Shown here: in pieces, positions 1 through 9,285 of the stretch | Layout of the letters: every line of letters starts with the position of its first letter | Position numbering within the stretch: the first letter of the stretch is position 1 | From: JBDRED01 sp043820025 [NCBI: Elusimicrobiota bacterium] | GTDB lineage: Bacteria > RUG730 > JBDRED01 | DNA length: 28,595 bases | Assembly (NCBI GenBank): GCA_043820025.1 | Contig: JBDRED010000002.1 | Location: 1-28,595, forward strand | Direction of reading: 5' to 3' | Translations under genes and position numbers: made by a program | The notes under the pieces: generated by a model | Told to the model about the DNA's origin: nothing | The model's input: the letters and a program-made list of their open reading frames with translations, nothing else | Database searches by the model: none

Positions 1-1
1 T

Positions 2-1078
2 GGGCACTTGGGAATGATGTTGGAGGGCGGCGACGGAGCAGGGGGCGTAGAGCAGAGGTGGGATATAAGAGTAAATAAGGTTAATGATAATTTAGAATTT
101 GTAGATAATTCTTATTCCAACTTAGTATGTATGACAATTAGAAATATTTCAGGTTATGTGGGAATAGGGACAACTATTCCAAAGGGTTTACTCCAGGTCG
201 GGTCATTGACAGTGCCAAGCGATGGGAATGTAGGCATAGGCACAACAGAACCCGGAGCAAAATTAGATGTTAGAGGAAATATATCTCTCAATAATAATTG
301 GCTGTCAGGGGATGGAGGCAGTGAGGGAGTTTTCGTTAAATCAGACGGCAATGTAGGAATAGGCACAACAAACCCATTAGGCCAAATGCATGTATACAAG
401 GCAAGCGGAGAGGCTCTCGCTAAAGTTGAAAGTGGAGCCGACGGAAATGCAGGCCTTGTTTTAAGCGCTCCTTCCGCAAGTTATCAAACCAGCCTGATGT
501 TTGGCATTGGAGCTAATAATTACTGGCAGATCAGGCACCGCACGAATGGTTCATTTGCAGTTTATAGTTATGCTCTTGCTACTGATATTATGACATTTAC
601 AAGCGCTGTAGGTAATGTGGGTATTGGCACAACATTGCCTATAAGAAAGCTTGATGTTGTAGGCGGCGATATTCGAGTTAATAATATGAGCAGCGGCGAT
701 GGCCCTGCGCTCGTTTGGAAAGATGGTACGCATGAAATTGCGTGGTATAGCTCTTCGCTGCGTTATAAAGACAATGTAAGGCCGTTGGAGGATGATTTTT
801 ACAAGATTCTTACAGTAGATCCCAAAGTATATAATCGTAAAGATACTCCTGAAGCAGAAGAGATAGGATATATTGCAGAAGAAATGGATGCTGCAGGATT
901 AAACAGGCTCGTTTTTTATGATGATCAGGGCAGGCCTGACGCAATAAATAATAAAATGATTGTGCTATATACAAACGAAATTGTTAAGGATAATGTTAAA
1001 AAAATAGAAGGACAACAAAAAATGATTAAAAGTTTAGAGGCGCGTATCAAGGAGTTAGAAAAGCTTATGAAAAAATAG
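2..1078 (+). CDS. VGIGTT-repeat fibre protein with C-terminal S74-type chaperone domain (5' end outside window)
   Basis: The frame is open from the window edge, so the true start lies upstream and this is a C-terminal fragment. It carries several 'NVGIGTTxP..KLDV' repeats, the beta-structured motif common in tail-fibre-like and surface proteins. The last ~110 residues look like a peptidase S74 intramolecular chaperone: SSLRYKDNV (candidate Ser codon 752-754, Lys codon 767-769, five residues apart, as in the S74 Ser-Lys dyad), then GYIAEEMD, and a final coiled coil rich in K, E and L. Known S74 domains trimerise a fibre and then cleave themselves off; that role here is inferred from the family. 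The next gene starts 10 bases downstream, so the two are probably co-transcribed. It could be an adhesin or fibre of the cell rather than a phage tail, since no phage genes are near. Confidence 0.8.
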   Translation, partial: GHLGMMLEGGDGAGGVEQRWDIRVNKVNDNLEFVDNSYSNLVCMTIRNISGYVGIGTTIPKGLLQVGSLTVPSDGNVGIGTTEPGAKLDVRGNISLNNNWLSGDGGSEGVFVKSDGNVGIGTTNPLGQMHVYKASGEALAKVESGADGNAGLVLSAPSASYQTSLMFGIGANNYWQIRHRTNGSFAVYSYALATDIMTFTSAVGNVGIGTTLPIRKLDVVGGDIRVNNMSSGDGPALVWKDGTHEIAWYSSSLRYKDNVRPLEDDFYKILTVDPKVYNRKDTPEAEEIGYIAEEMDAAGLNRLVFYDDQGRPDAINNKMIVLYTNEIVKDNVKKIEGQQKMIKSLEARIKELEKLMKK

Positions 1079-1088
1079 GAGAAAGGAA

Positions 1089-4000
1089 ATGGGCGCCGGT
1101 ATTCGAAAATTATCATTAATTTTATGTTTTCTTCTTCTTAATGCTTCAATTCTACTTGGCGCAGATACAGCAGTGCGTCCGGGAGACATAACTGACCTAA
1201 AGTCTGAAGAAACCTCGCAGATTGCGCTTACTTGGACAGCGCCGGGAGCAGACTGGTACAGCGGAGATAATGTTACAGGCGGCGTATGGCATATAAAAGG
1301 AACAGCTGATCCGGCGAAAAATCCTGACACTGCAGAATATACACTGAATATTTCTACAAACTGGGTTTATAATACAAAACAAACAGCAATTGCTACAGGC
1401 CTTACGCTAGGCGTTACATATTATTTCTGGATAAAAGCAGAGGACAGCTTTGGGACACTTGCATCCAATTGGTCAAACAAATCAACGGCTACGCCGACAC
1501 AGTTCTCAGTCGTGGTAGATACCAATACATTTACCTCAAAAGCATTCGAAGGCGCAGTTAGCTGGGGCGACTATGACAATGACAATGATCTGGACGTTGC
1601 GGTCTGTGGTTATGACGGAGTTTCACAGCCGATAACAAAGATTTATCGTAATAACGGCGGCGGCAGTTTTATAGACATAGGATCATCTATTTCAGGCGCG
1701 GGAACGTATGACAGTAAGGGCTCATTGAGCTGGGGCGACTATGACAATGACGGAGACCTGGATTTATTAATAGCAGGTAATAATGGAAGCAGTCCTGTCA
1801 CAAAAATTTATAAGAATAATAACGGGAGCTTTGCTGACTCAGGAGAGAGCATTACCGGATTTGAAAAGTGCGCGGTTGCATGGGGAGACTATAATAATGA
1901 CGGTTATTTAGATTTTGCAGTAAACGGTAATAATGGGTTTGTGGACCTATTAGCAGTGTATAGTAATGACGGTGACGGGACATTTACAAACAACGTAGTT
2001 GGGTCAGGCATGAGTAATTCTTCTCTAAGCTGGGGCGACTATGATAATGACGGAGACTTAGATATTGTAACATCCGGTATTAATGGGACAACAAGAGCAA
2101 CAAAAATTTTAAGAAATGACGGCAGTAATACATTTACAGATATTACGGCAGGACTTACAGGCGTTGATTATGGTTCAACCATCTGGGGCGATTATGATAA
2201 TGACGGAGACCTCGATCTTTTGGTAACAGGCAGTTTAGGAAGTTTTGCGTCTTATTCATCAAAGATATACCGTAATGATGGCAGTGATACATTTACCGAT
2301 ATAAGCGCAAGCCTTACGGATGTGGGTAAATCTGCGGCAGCGTGGGGCGATTATGATAATGACGGAGATTTGGATGCGTTTATAGCAGGCTGGAATGATG
2401 CGGATTTCTTTACATTTAATTTATACAAAAATAACGGCAGTGATACATTTGCTAAAGTAAGCTCAAATTTTAATGGAATAGAAAGGCCCGGCATCTCGCT
2501 GGCTGATTTTGATAATGACGGAGATTTGGACGTTCTTGTAACAGGCCAGGAAGAGAACGGCGCTGTTGTTAAGATTTATGAAAATCATCAGGCAGATTAT
2601 AACAGCGCCAACACAGCGCCAACAGCTCCGTCTACAGGATTTAGCGCGTTATACAGCACTACCACTATCCGCGCAGAGCTAAGATGGGATAGGGCAAGCG
2701 ACGCTGAAACAACAAATAATAAAGGTTTATATTATGATGTAAGGGTTGCTACAAAAACGATCGCGTCAAATCCAAGTTCGTGGATAATTTCTCCTTCAAA
2801 AGGAGCAGGGGTTGGTATTGGACAGGTTCAGACTTTTGGTAATTATCCGCATGGTTTTGTGACGAGCGCATATCAACCCGGAGTAGATTTCACAACAAAT
2901 ATTGAAGGCGCTACATATTACTGGCAGGTAAGAACGCTGGATACTGCAGGCGCTAAGAGCGCTTGGGCTGACGGCCCTGTATTTTATGTGGCTGACAAAA
3001 ATCCGAGCGTTCCTGTTCTAAACTCTCCGATTGACGCATTTACAACAAATTATGCAACTGTTACATTTGATTGGCAGGATACAAGCGATGACCTGTACGG
3101 CATAGCAAATTATGAATTGCAGGTAACTGATGATATAACATTTAATACTATTGATTATTCTTCAGCTCCTGTGATTTCGCAGGCAGTAATATCAAGTATG
3201 GCAGAGAACAAGACATACTACTGGCGCGTACGCGCAAAGAATAATGGAAACTACTTTAGTGACTGGTCAGGCGCAAGGTCATTTATATTAGACACAACAG
3301 CGCCTGATGTCCCGTCGTCTCTAAGCCCGTCTAACGGCGCGGTCACGAAACAGACGAGCATTACATTTGACTGGGGAAATGTGATAGATGGTTTGTCAGG
3401 CTTAGATTATTATGAATTACAGGTATCAACATATAATGGATTTGATGTTCTTTACACGAGCTCAGCGGCAACAGCGTCGCAGTCAATAAAGACGCTGGCC
3501 GAAAACCCATATTATTGGCGCGTAAGGTCATTTGATAATGCAGGGAATTACAGCGGATGGACATCTATATTATCCTTAATAGTTGACACATCAAATCCGG
3601 CTTTGCCGGTATTAAGTTTACCAATTGATAGTTTTACAACCAGCCAGGCCTTAATAAGTTTTGACTGGAATGACTCGGACAGTTCAATAGCGGGATTAAA
3701 ATATTACGAGCTTCAGGTTTCAGCTGTAAGTAATTTTAGCAGTATTGCCTTTAGTTCAAATCCTGTATCATCCGAGGCTTATAACACCTTCTCAGAAGGA
3801 ACGTATTATTGGAGAGTCTTAACGCGCGATAATGCGGATAATACGAGCGCATACACTGCGAGCCGCAGTTTTACTATAGACACCAGCGCTCCGTCTGCGC
3901 CTTCATTATTAACGCCTGCAGACAATGCGGAAAGTAATCAAACACTCGTAAACTTCGACTGGGGAGATGTAACGGATGATTCAGGTATAGATTATTATGA

Positions 4001-6878
4001 GCTGGAGTTGTCAACGCAATCTAACTTTGCGTCAATATATTTCAGTTCAAATCCAACTACTTCTCAGGCATACGATACATTGGTAGAAAATATTTATTAC
4101 TGGCGCGTAAGGGCTGTAAATGGCGTAAGCGCTCAAGGCTCATGGTCAACAACAAGATCATTTACCATAGACACGTCGTCTCCGTCTGCTCCGTCGCTTT
4201 TAACTCCAGTTGATAATACTTCGCAGAGCGATGCGTCAGTAACATTTGACTGGAGCGATGTTACAGGCGATATTTCAGGAATAAGTAATTATGTGATTGA
4301 AGTTTCGACAGACATAGGGTTTGGCGCTATATACTATACAGCAAGTCCGTCAGCGTCTCAGCAGCAGCGCAATCTTGGCAATGATTCATATTACTGGAGA
4401 GTAAAGGCTGTGGATGATGTTGGATACCAGTCAGTATGGTCAAGCGTTTGGCGTATAAATATAGTCGCGCCTGCGAGCGCTCCGACGGGATTTAATGGAC
4501 AGGCATTATCTACGAGTATTATAAAGTGGACATGGGTTGATACTGCTAATAATGAAGACGGATATAGAGTAAAGACATCTACTAACGGGCTTGTAGCAAG
4601 CTTAGCCGCTGATACAACATATTACACTGAAACAGGTTTATCAAACAATACATCGTATACGCGCTATGTTGAGGCGTATAATGGCGTAGGCAGTTCACAG
4701 TCATCAAATGTGACAAAATATACATTAACCAATCCGCCGACAGCGCTTACGGTTGTAGGAAAAACCGCCTATACGGCCGATCTGTCATGGACCGGCAGCG
4801 GCGGAACGCAGTTCAAAGTTGAATATTCAACCAATGGCGTAAATTATAATCTTGCAGCGGATAATAGGACGCAGACTACATATACAGTAACATCATTAAC
4901 CCCTGACACAACTTACACATTTAGCGTGCGCGGATATAATGGCGACCATATAATCACAGTGAGCAGTACTACTGTGATAGATTATACTAATAAGATTCCG
5001 CCTACAGCTCCAACAGGATTTGACGGAACCGCGCAGTCTGTAAGTTCTATACGGTGGTCATGGACAGACAATGCAAACAATGAGGATGGTTATAGGGTAA
5101 AGACTTCGACAGGAGGGATACTGGGGACTGTGTCTGCGAACGTAACTATATTTAATGAATCCGGCCTTAGCGCGAACACAGCATATACACGTTACGCGGA
5201 GGGATACAATAACGCAGGCGCAACGCAGTCCTCGACCCGAACAAGATACACATTGGCAAACAGCCCGACAGGCGTTAGCGTAAGCGCAAAAGGAATAACA
5301 AATGTAACTCTTACATGGACAGGCAATGGAGGGACAAAGTTTAAGGTGGAAAGGTCATTGGATGGCGTTTCATGGACACAGGTTATAGATAACCTAATTC
5401 CAACGGTATATAATGTCACAGGCCTTCAGCCGGGCACAACATATCAATTCAGCGTACGAGGCTATAACGGCGATTCAATATTAACAACGAGCTCTACCAC
5501 CGTTCAAGAGGTGACGGATCCATACAAGGTGCCAATAATGCCCACTGATTTTGCCGGAACTGCGCTATCGCCCGCATCTATACGCTGGACGTGGAAAGAT
5601 AATTCAAATAATGAAGATAAATTTTATCTCAGGGATGGGGCTAATGTTATTATAGCTACTATTACAGCAAATACTGAGTTGTATAATGAGACCGGGCTGA
5701 GCCCAAATACGCAATACACAAGATGTATTGAAGCATATCATAACATAGAGGGCGGATCAAAGACAGCGACTGTTTCATTGTATACATTAACAAATAATCC
5801 GACAGCGCTTGCTGTTAGCGCTAAAACTCTGCACACAGTAAATTTAACATGGAATGGAAATGGATGTTCATATTATAAGCTTGATAGGACAGAAGATGCG
5901 GGCGCTTCATGGGAAACATGTCAGACAAATATTGCAGGGCAGAGCCTGGTGGTTTCAGAACTTCTCCCTGAAACCACATATACGTTCAGAGTCTGGGGCT
6001 ATAATGGGGATGATGTAATAAGTTTATCAACAGCCTCAGTCAATGTTGTTACCCCGGACCTGAACTTCCAAACGATTGATCGAAACGCGGATAATGTTTT
6101 AATAATTCAGATTGTAGTAAATGGAAAGTTAATCACTACAAAGCTTTTAATTCCAAAAGGCGCTGTTGATGAAATTGCGTACATTAAGCCGACAGGCGAT
6201 CCGATTAACAGCCCGATAGAGATTGATTCAAAAAAAATAACAGACGCTGATAATAATATAGCTCAAGACAGTAATATATATCTTACAGGAAGAATAATTG
6301 AGTATACAATGTATTCAATGAGAGGAATAAGAAAAACAAATTTCTTAAAAACAATACAGATAGTTATTCCTTATGATGATATAAATAATGACGGCTTCTT
6401 AGACGGCAGCGCTCCGCCTATACGAGAAACCTCATTAAAGATGTATGTTCTTGATGAAGTATCATCGAGATGGACTGCTTTGCCAAGCAGTATTGATGAA
6501 TTAAGTAATTTGATAACAGCTGATGTAACGCATTTTTCAGTCTTTACGCAGATAGGCGGAATACCATTTAAAGACGATTTAAGTAATGTTGTAGTTTATC
6601 CAAATCCATATAAACCCGGTTCAGGCACAAAGTTTGACAGGAGAAGCGAAGGCGGCATAGTGTTCAGCAACTTGACCAAGAGCGCGAAAATCAGGATATA
6701 TACTCTTATGGGCGAACCTGTGTTTATCGGGTATGAAGACAATGAAGACGGCGAATATGAGTGGCCTGCGGTTAATGATGCAGGTAATCCGGCAGCCAGC
6801 GGAGTTTATGTGTATATTATAACAAATACCGAGGACACGAGCGATAAAGCAAAAGGGAGGCTCGCGATTATTAGATAA
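1089..6878 (+). CDS. Giant secreted multidomain protein: FG-GAP/VCBS repeats, FN3 arrays, ZU5-like region and FlgD/T9SS-like C-terminal domain
   Basis: A 1929-residue protein with a signal peptide (about residues 1-24, KLSLILCFLLLNASILLGA). In order: an FN3 domain (33-140); seven FG-GAP/VCBS-type repeats with Ca2+-binding-like cores such as WGDYDNDGDLD (158-485); five ~95-residue Ig/FN3-like repeats ending in 'YYWRVRA...W' (about 637-1124); three pairs of FN3 domains alternating two subtypes (about 1127-1654); a ZU5-like stretch with 'IPKGAVDEIAYI' and 'THFSVF' (about 1658-1825); and a C-terminal domain with VVYPNPYKPG, IRIYTLMGE and SGVYVYII (1828-1929), typical of FlgD-like/T9SS-type sorting domains. 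The ATG has an AGGAG ribosome site seven bases upstream. It is probably a cell-surface adhesin or polymer-binding protein, and the ligand cannot be told. The PorV-like gene next door suggests a shared export or anchoring route. Confidence 0.85.
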   Translation: MGAGIRKLSLILCFLLLNASILLGADTAVRPGDITDLKSEETSQIALTWTAPGADWYSGDNVTGGVWHIKGTADPAKNPDTAEYTLNISTNWVYNTKQTAIATGLTLGVTYYFWIKAEDSFGTLASNWSNKSTATPTQFSVVVDTNTFTSKAFEGAVSWGDYDNDNDLDVAVCGYDGVSQPITKIYRNNGGGSFIDIGSSISGAGTYDSKGSLSWGDYDNDGDLDLLIAGNNGSSPVTKIYKNNNGSFADSGESITGFEKCAVAWGDYNNDGYLDFAVNGNNGFVDLLAVYSNDGDGTFTNNVVGSGMSNSSLSWGDYDNDGDLDIVTSGINGTTRATKILRNDGSNTFTDITAGLTGVDYGSTIWGDYDNDGDLDLLVTGSLGSFASYSSKIYRNDGSDTFTDISASLTDVGKSAAAWGDYDNDGDLDAFIAGWNDADFFTFNLYKNNGSDTFAKVSSNFNGIERPGISLADFDNDGDLDVLVTGQEENGAVVKIYENHQADYNSANTAPTAPSTGFSALYSTTTIRAELRWDRASDAETTNNKGLYYDVRVATKTIASNPSSWIISPSKGAGVGIGQVQTFGNYPHGFVTSAYQPGVDFTTNIEGATYYWQVRTLDTAGAKSAWADGPVFYVADKNPSVPVLNSPIDAFTTNYATVTFDWQDTSDDLYGIANYELQVTDDITFNTIDYSSAPVISQAVISSMAENKTYYWRVRAKNNGNYFSDWSGARSFILDTTAPDVPSSLSPSNGAVTKQTSITFDWGNVIDGLSGLDYYELQVSTYNGFDVLYTSSAATASQSIKTLAENPYYWRVRSFDNAGNYSGWTSILSLIVDTSNPALPVLSLPIDSFTTSQALISFDWNDSDSSIAGLKYYELQVSAVSNFSSIAFSSNPVSSEAYNTFSEGTYYWRVLTRDNADNTSAYTASRSFTIDTSAPSAPSLLTPADNAESNQTLVNFDWGDVTDDSGIDYYELELSTQSNFASIYFSSNPTTSQAYDTLVENIYYWRVRAVNGVSAQGSWSTTRSFTIDTSSPSAPSLLTPVDNTSQSDASVTFDWSDVTGDISGISNYVIEVSTDIGFGAIYYTASPSASQQQRNLGNDSYYWRVKAVDDVGYQSVWSSVWRINIVAPASAPTGFNGQALSTSIIKWTWVDTANNEDGYRVKTSTNGLVASLAADTTYYTETGLSNNTSYTRYVEAYNGVGSSQSSNVTKYTLTNPPTALTVVGKTAYTADLSWTGSGGTQFKVEYSTNGVNYNLAADNRTQTTYTVTSLTPDTTYTFSVRGYNGDHIITVSSTTVIDYTNKIPPTAPTGFDGTAQSVSSIRWSWTDNANNEDGYRVKTSTGGILGTVSANVTIFNESGLSANTAYTRYAEGYNNAGATQSSTRTRYTLANSPTGVSVSAKGITNVTLTWTGNGGTKFKVERSLDGVSWTQVIDNLIPTVYNVTGLQPGTTYQFSVRGYNGDSILTTSSTTVQEVTDPYKVPIMPTDFAGTALSPASIRWTWKDNSNNEDKFYLRDGANVIIATITANTELYNETGLSPNTQYTRCIEAYHNIEGGSKTATVSLYTLTNNPTALAVSAKTLHTVNLTWNGNGCSYYKLDRTEDAGASWETCQTNIAGQSLVVSELLPETTYTFRVWGYNGDDVISLSTASVNVVTPDLNFQTIDRNADNVLIIQIVVNGKLITTKLLIPKGAVDEIAYIKPTGDPINSPIEIDSKKITDADNNIAQDSNIYLTGRIIEYTMYSMRGIRKTNFLKTIQIVIPYDDINNDGFLDGSAPPIRETSLKMYVLDEVSSRWTALPSSIDELSNLITADVTHFSVFTQIGGIPFKDDLSNVVVYPNPYKPGSGTKFDRRSEGGIVFSNLTKSAKIRIYTLMGEPVFIGYEDNEDGEYEWPAVNDAGNPAASGVYVYIITNTEDTSDKAKGRLAIIR

Positions 6879-6893
6879 GGATAAGGAATAAGG

Positions 6894-6915
6894 GAAAAAT
6901 GCCGGAGCATTTTTC
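6894..6915 (+). terminator. AT-rich hairpin, possible weak or attenuating terminator
   Basis: A perfect 9-bp stem (GAAAAATGC / GCATTTTTC) closes a CGGA tetraloop in the short gap between the giant FN3 protein and the PorV-like gene. The U-run lies inside the stem rather than after it, so full termination is doubtful. It may instead reduce read-through or stabilise mRNA ends. Confidence 0.35.
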
Positions 6916-6927
6916 TTGGGGGATTGT

Positions 6928-8334
6928 ATGAGAAGATTTAGTGCGATAATATTACTTTTAATATTTTTGAATACCGCTCTTCTTCATGCTGATTTCACAA
7001 GGAATGATATTGGCACGCGCGGAGCCGAGTTTTTGAAGATGGGAGCAGGAAGCCGCGCCGCTGCTATGGGCAATGCGCAGGTCGGTTTGACCGATGATGT
7101 AAATGCAATATACTGGAATCCGGCAGGCCTTAATCATATAAATCAGAAAGAGTTTGCATTTATGCACTGTATGTGGTTTGAAGAGATAAGTTATCAGTAT
7201 CTCGCGTATGCTCAACCCCTGGGAAAGGCAAGGCTTGCAGGATCAGTTTATTATTTAAGTATGTCTCCTATGGATAAATACGATAAGTCAGGCGTGTATT
7301 TAAACGAATCATTCGCTCCGGCTGATATGGCAATAGCTCTCGCGTATGCGAATAAAATAAAAAAATTATTGTACGGGTTTAGTGTTAAATATATTTCGAG
7401 TAAGATTGAAGACGAGAGCGCTGCAGCTTATGCAGGGGATATAGGCATTCAATATCCTTTGGTTAAAGATAAAATTAACGCGGGATTGGTATTGCAGAAT
7501 ATAGGAAACAACTTAAAATATATACAAGAATCTACATTACTGCCGTTTAATATTAAGCTGGGGATTGCGTATATGCTGGACATAAAAAAAGACAGGCTAA
7601 TTTTTCTTGCAGATATTAATGCGCCTATTGACGATGAATTAGCGATAAATCTTGGAGCCGAGTATTCGCGCAGATTCGCTAATGGATATAGATTAAGCCC
7701 AAGAATCGGAGTAAGAACTAAATTAAATTCGAATATTAACAGTTTATTTAATATGAGCCCAAAGGTCGGGAGTAATAATACCGACGGAGAACTTGACGGT
7801 TTAAAGGATGTTACAGCCGGGCTGGGTTTTGCGTACAGAGGATCGAATATTGATTACGCGTGGGCGCCTTTTGGCGAGCTTGGATCTACTCACAAATTTT
7901 CAATAATGTTTAAATTTGGGGAATATCATGATGTTATTGTTCCGGTTGATAAGTATTTTTATAAAGACTATTCCAGAGAAGTCGAATTCTATAAGGGGAC
8001 TGTCCCCGAATGGGGACTGTCCCCTAAAGAAAGAGAACAAATAAGGGCGAAATTAAGAATAAAGTCCGAAAATAGAATGGAAAAACTAAGAATAAAAAGG
8101 GATAAAATATTAGCTGATTTTAGAAGAAAAGCTGAGAGAATAAGAGCTAAATTAGCTAAACAGTTAGGCGCAGGGACTGTCCCTGAACAGGAGCTGTCCC
8201 CTCTGGAAGACGAAAAAGCAGATATGGGGACTGTCCCTGAAGAGGGACTGTCCCATCTGGAAGACGAAAAAGCAGATATGGGGACTGTCCCTGAACAGGG
8301 ACTGTCCCCTCTGAGAAAAGGAGCAAAGCAATGA
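6928..8334 (+). CDS. PorV/PorQ-family outer-membrane barrel with repeat-derived C-terminal tail
   Basis: A signal peptide (MRRFSAIILLLIFLNTALLHA) is followed by the PorV/PorQ-family signature: GAEFLKMGAGSRAAAMGNAQVGLTDD is the recognisable segment, then AIYWNPAGL. Long amphipathic beta segments follow to about 'IMFKFG'. PorV is the outer-membrane shuttle that collects CTD-bearing cargo in the type IX system; other family members have unknown roles. I chose ATG 6928 because GGGGGA lies four bases upstream; a TTG at 6916 in frame is an alternative. After the barrel comes a charged helix (KEREQIRAKLRIKSENRMEK and on), then 18-residue repeats of the form GTVPEQGLSPLEDEKADM, which encode the GGGACTGTCCC repeat family. 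The tail is therefore probably a recent, family-atypical addition. The last codons overlap the next gene by four bases (ATGA). Confidence 0.82.
   Translation: MRRFSAIILLLIFLNTALLHADFTRNDIGTRGAEFLKMGAGSRAAAMGNAQVGLTDDVNAIYWNPAGLNHINQKEFAFMHCMWFEEISYQYLAYAQPLGKARLAGSVYYLSMSPMDKYDKSGVYLNESFAPADMAIALAYANKIKKLLYGFSVKYISSKIEDESAAAYAGDIGIQYPLVKDKINAGLVLQNIGNNLKYIQESTLLPFNIKLGIAYMLDIKKDRLIFLADINAPIDDELAINLGAEYSRRFANGYRLSPRIGVRTKLNSNINSLFNMSPKVGSNNTDGELDGLKDVTAGLGFAYRGSNIDYAWAPFGELGSTHKFSIMFKFGEYHDVIVPVDKYFYKDYSREVEFYKGTVPEWGLSPKEREQIRAKLRIKSENRMEKLRIKRDKILADFRRKAERIRAKLAKQLGAGTVPEQELSPLEDEKADMGTVPEEGLSHLEDEKADMGTVPEQGLSPLRKGAKQ
7995..8024 (+). repeat. GGGACTGTCCC-family element inside CDS
   Basis: Two GGGGACTGTCCCC units, 17 bases apart, sit in frame in the PorV-like gene and are read as GTVPEWGLSP. 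The same pair occurs between genes elsewhere in the window, so this is a repeat translated in place. Confidence 0.8.
8173..8310 (+). repeat. In-frame 54-bp tandem repeat of the GGGACTGTCCC family (about 2.6 copies)
   Basis: Units start at 8173, 8227 and 8281, a period of 54 bases, which is 18 codons (GTVPEQ-LSPLEDEKADM). Each unit contains two near-palindromic GGGACTGTCC cores and a spacer containing 'gaagacgaaaaa', which is related to the 'gaagtcgaaaaa' of the intergenic copies at 26366 and 28408. The intergenic array has a 56-base period instead. Confidence 0.85.
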
Positions 8335-8873
8335 AAAGATATCTTACAATGCTGATTATATTATTCACAATCGTAAGTTTATCGCGCGCAAAAGAAAAAA
8401 ATATTATTGCTGTGAACCTCTTAGGCTTTGCTATTGACATGCAGAATTTCGAGTACGAATCAGCAGTGGGTGATAAGACAGGTATAGCGCTTTATTTTGC
8501 GCGCAGCGGATATGCAAACAGCGAGGTTGATAGTATCCAAAAAAATATTGCTGAACAAAAAATAACTATAAGGCATTATATAGGCGAGGAATGTTTAAAA
8601 GGAGCTTGGTTTGGATTTAGTGTTGGGTATATTTCCGGCGATGTGTGGAACGTCAAAACGCCAAGCGCTGACTATATTAATAATCTAAGCATGCTTATAC
8701 CCGGGGTTGAAGCAGGATATAGATTTATGATGAAAAAGTTTAATGCTGCGCTTTTCATTACTACAAGATATGCAGTAGCAGATAATCTTATAGGCACAAA
8801 AGAATCAAAAGGAACCGTCGAAGATTTAAAACCCTCCGCAGGCATGGGCATTACCATAGGCTGGCACTGGTAA
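8331..8873 (+). CDS. Small secreted, probably outer-membrane beta-barrel protein of unknown function
   Basis: 180 residues: a signal peptide (MKRYLTMLIILFTIVSLSRA) and then alternating polar/apolar beta segments (IIAVNLLGFAID, TGIALYFARSGY, WFGFSVGYISGD, GVEAGYRFMM, ALFITTRYAV), ending in GMGITIGWHW. A terminal aromatic residue after an amphipathic strand is the usual signal for outer-membrane insertion. The style recalls DUF3575-like small barrels, but I do not recognise a specific family. It is coupled to the PorV-like gene by a 4-base ATGA overlap, and its AAGGAG ribosome site lies inside that gene's repeat-built 3' end. The two products are thus made together. Confidence 0.7.
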   Translation: MKRYLTMLIILFTIVSLSRAKEKNIIAVNLLGFAIDMQNFEYESAVGDKTGIALYFARSGYANSEVDSIQKNIAEQKITIRHYIGEECLKGAWFGFSVGYISGDVWNVKTPSADYINNLSMLIPGVEAGYRFMMKKFNAALFITTRYAVADNLIGTKESKGTVEDLKPSAGMGITIGWHW

Positions 8874-8901
8874 ATAGAAGAAGCCAGAAGTCAGAAAGCG
8901 T

Positions 8902-8970
8902 ATCATTGGGGTCAGGTCTGTAATATCAGTTTTATTCCTATAAGTAGCGGCGATTCATGAATCGCCCCAA
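8902..8970. repeat. Intergenic repeat remnants with a perfect 18-bp palindrome
   Basis: The 293-base gap before the first VGIGTT paralogue holds a perfect palindrome GGCGATTCATGAATCGCC (8949-8966) and, just before it, a 'ggggtcaggtctgtaat' stretch resembling repeats found near REP-associated transposases. No open frame or transposase is present. The rest of the gap up to 9082 shows nothing I can name. Confidence 0.5.
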
Positions 8971-9081
8971 AATAATCAAACGAAAAACCACAATAATCCT
9001 TTCTCCGAACTAGCTTTGTAACCCTGTCCGTATGTTCATTTCTACTATTCTTCGCAATAATTTCACATTTTTCACTGCAAA

Positions 9082-9285
9082 TTCGCTTGTTTAAAGATAG
9101 GATTATGCTTTAATTATAATAGTAGGGATAGATTTATTATGCGCTGTCTTTTCGTAAGGAGTATGTATGAAAAAGATACTGTTGGCAATAATAGTATTCA
9201 TAATACTGCCGGCCTTTTTATACTGCGCGCCTGACGTAACAATCAAGCTGGAGACAAACAACGGCTCAAGCACACTCAATGTAAC
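9082..9285 (+). repeat. Duplicated promoter, leader and signal-peptide block, copy 1
   Basis: This 204-base block matches 14311-14514 with only two differences that I can find (9111 t/c and 9153 c/a). It runs from the promoter through the ribosome site and about the first 40 codons, then identity stops abruptly. Confidence 0.9.
9087..9120 (+). promoter_or_regulatory. Putative promoter of the first VGIGTT paralogue
   Basis: A perfect -10 TATAAT (9115-9120) lies about 47 bases before the ATG. The -35 is weak: TTGTTT at 9087-9092 is too far (22-base spacer) and TAAAGA at a 17-base spacer is a poor match. The leader then has an AAGGAG ribosome site (9156-9161) five bases before ATG 9167, which decides that start over the out-of-frame ATG at 9163. 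Confidence 0.5.

Noticed and set aside
8156-8440. A 94-codon minus-strand frame containing EGTVPVQGQSP repeats
   Set aside because: It is the reverse reading of the near-palindromic repeat tail of the PorV-like gene, overlapping two well-supported + strand genes.
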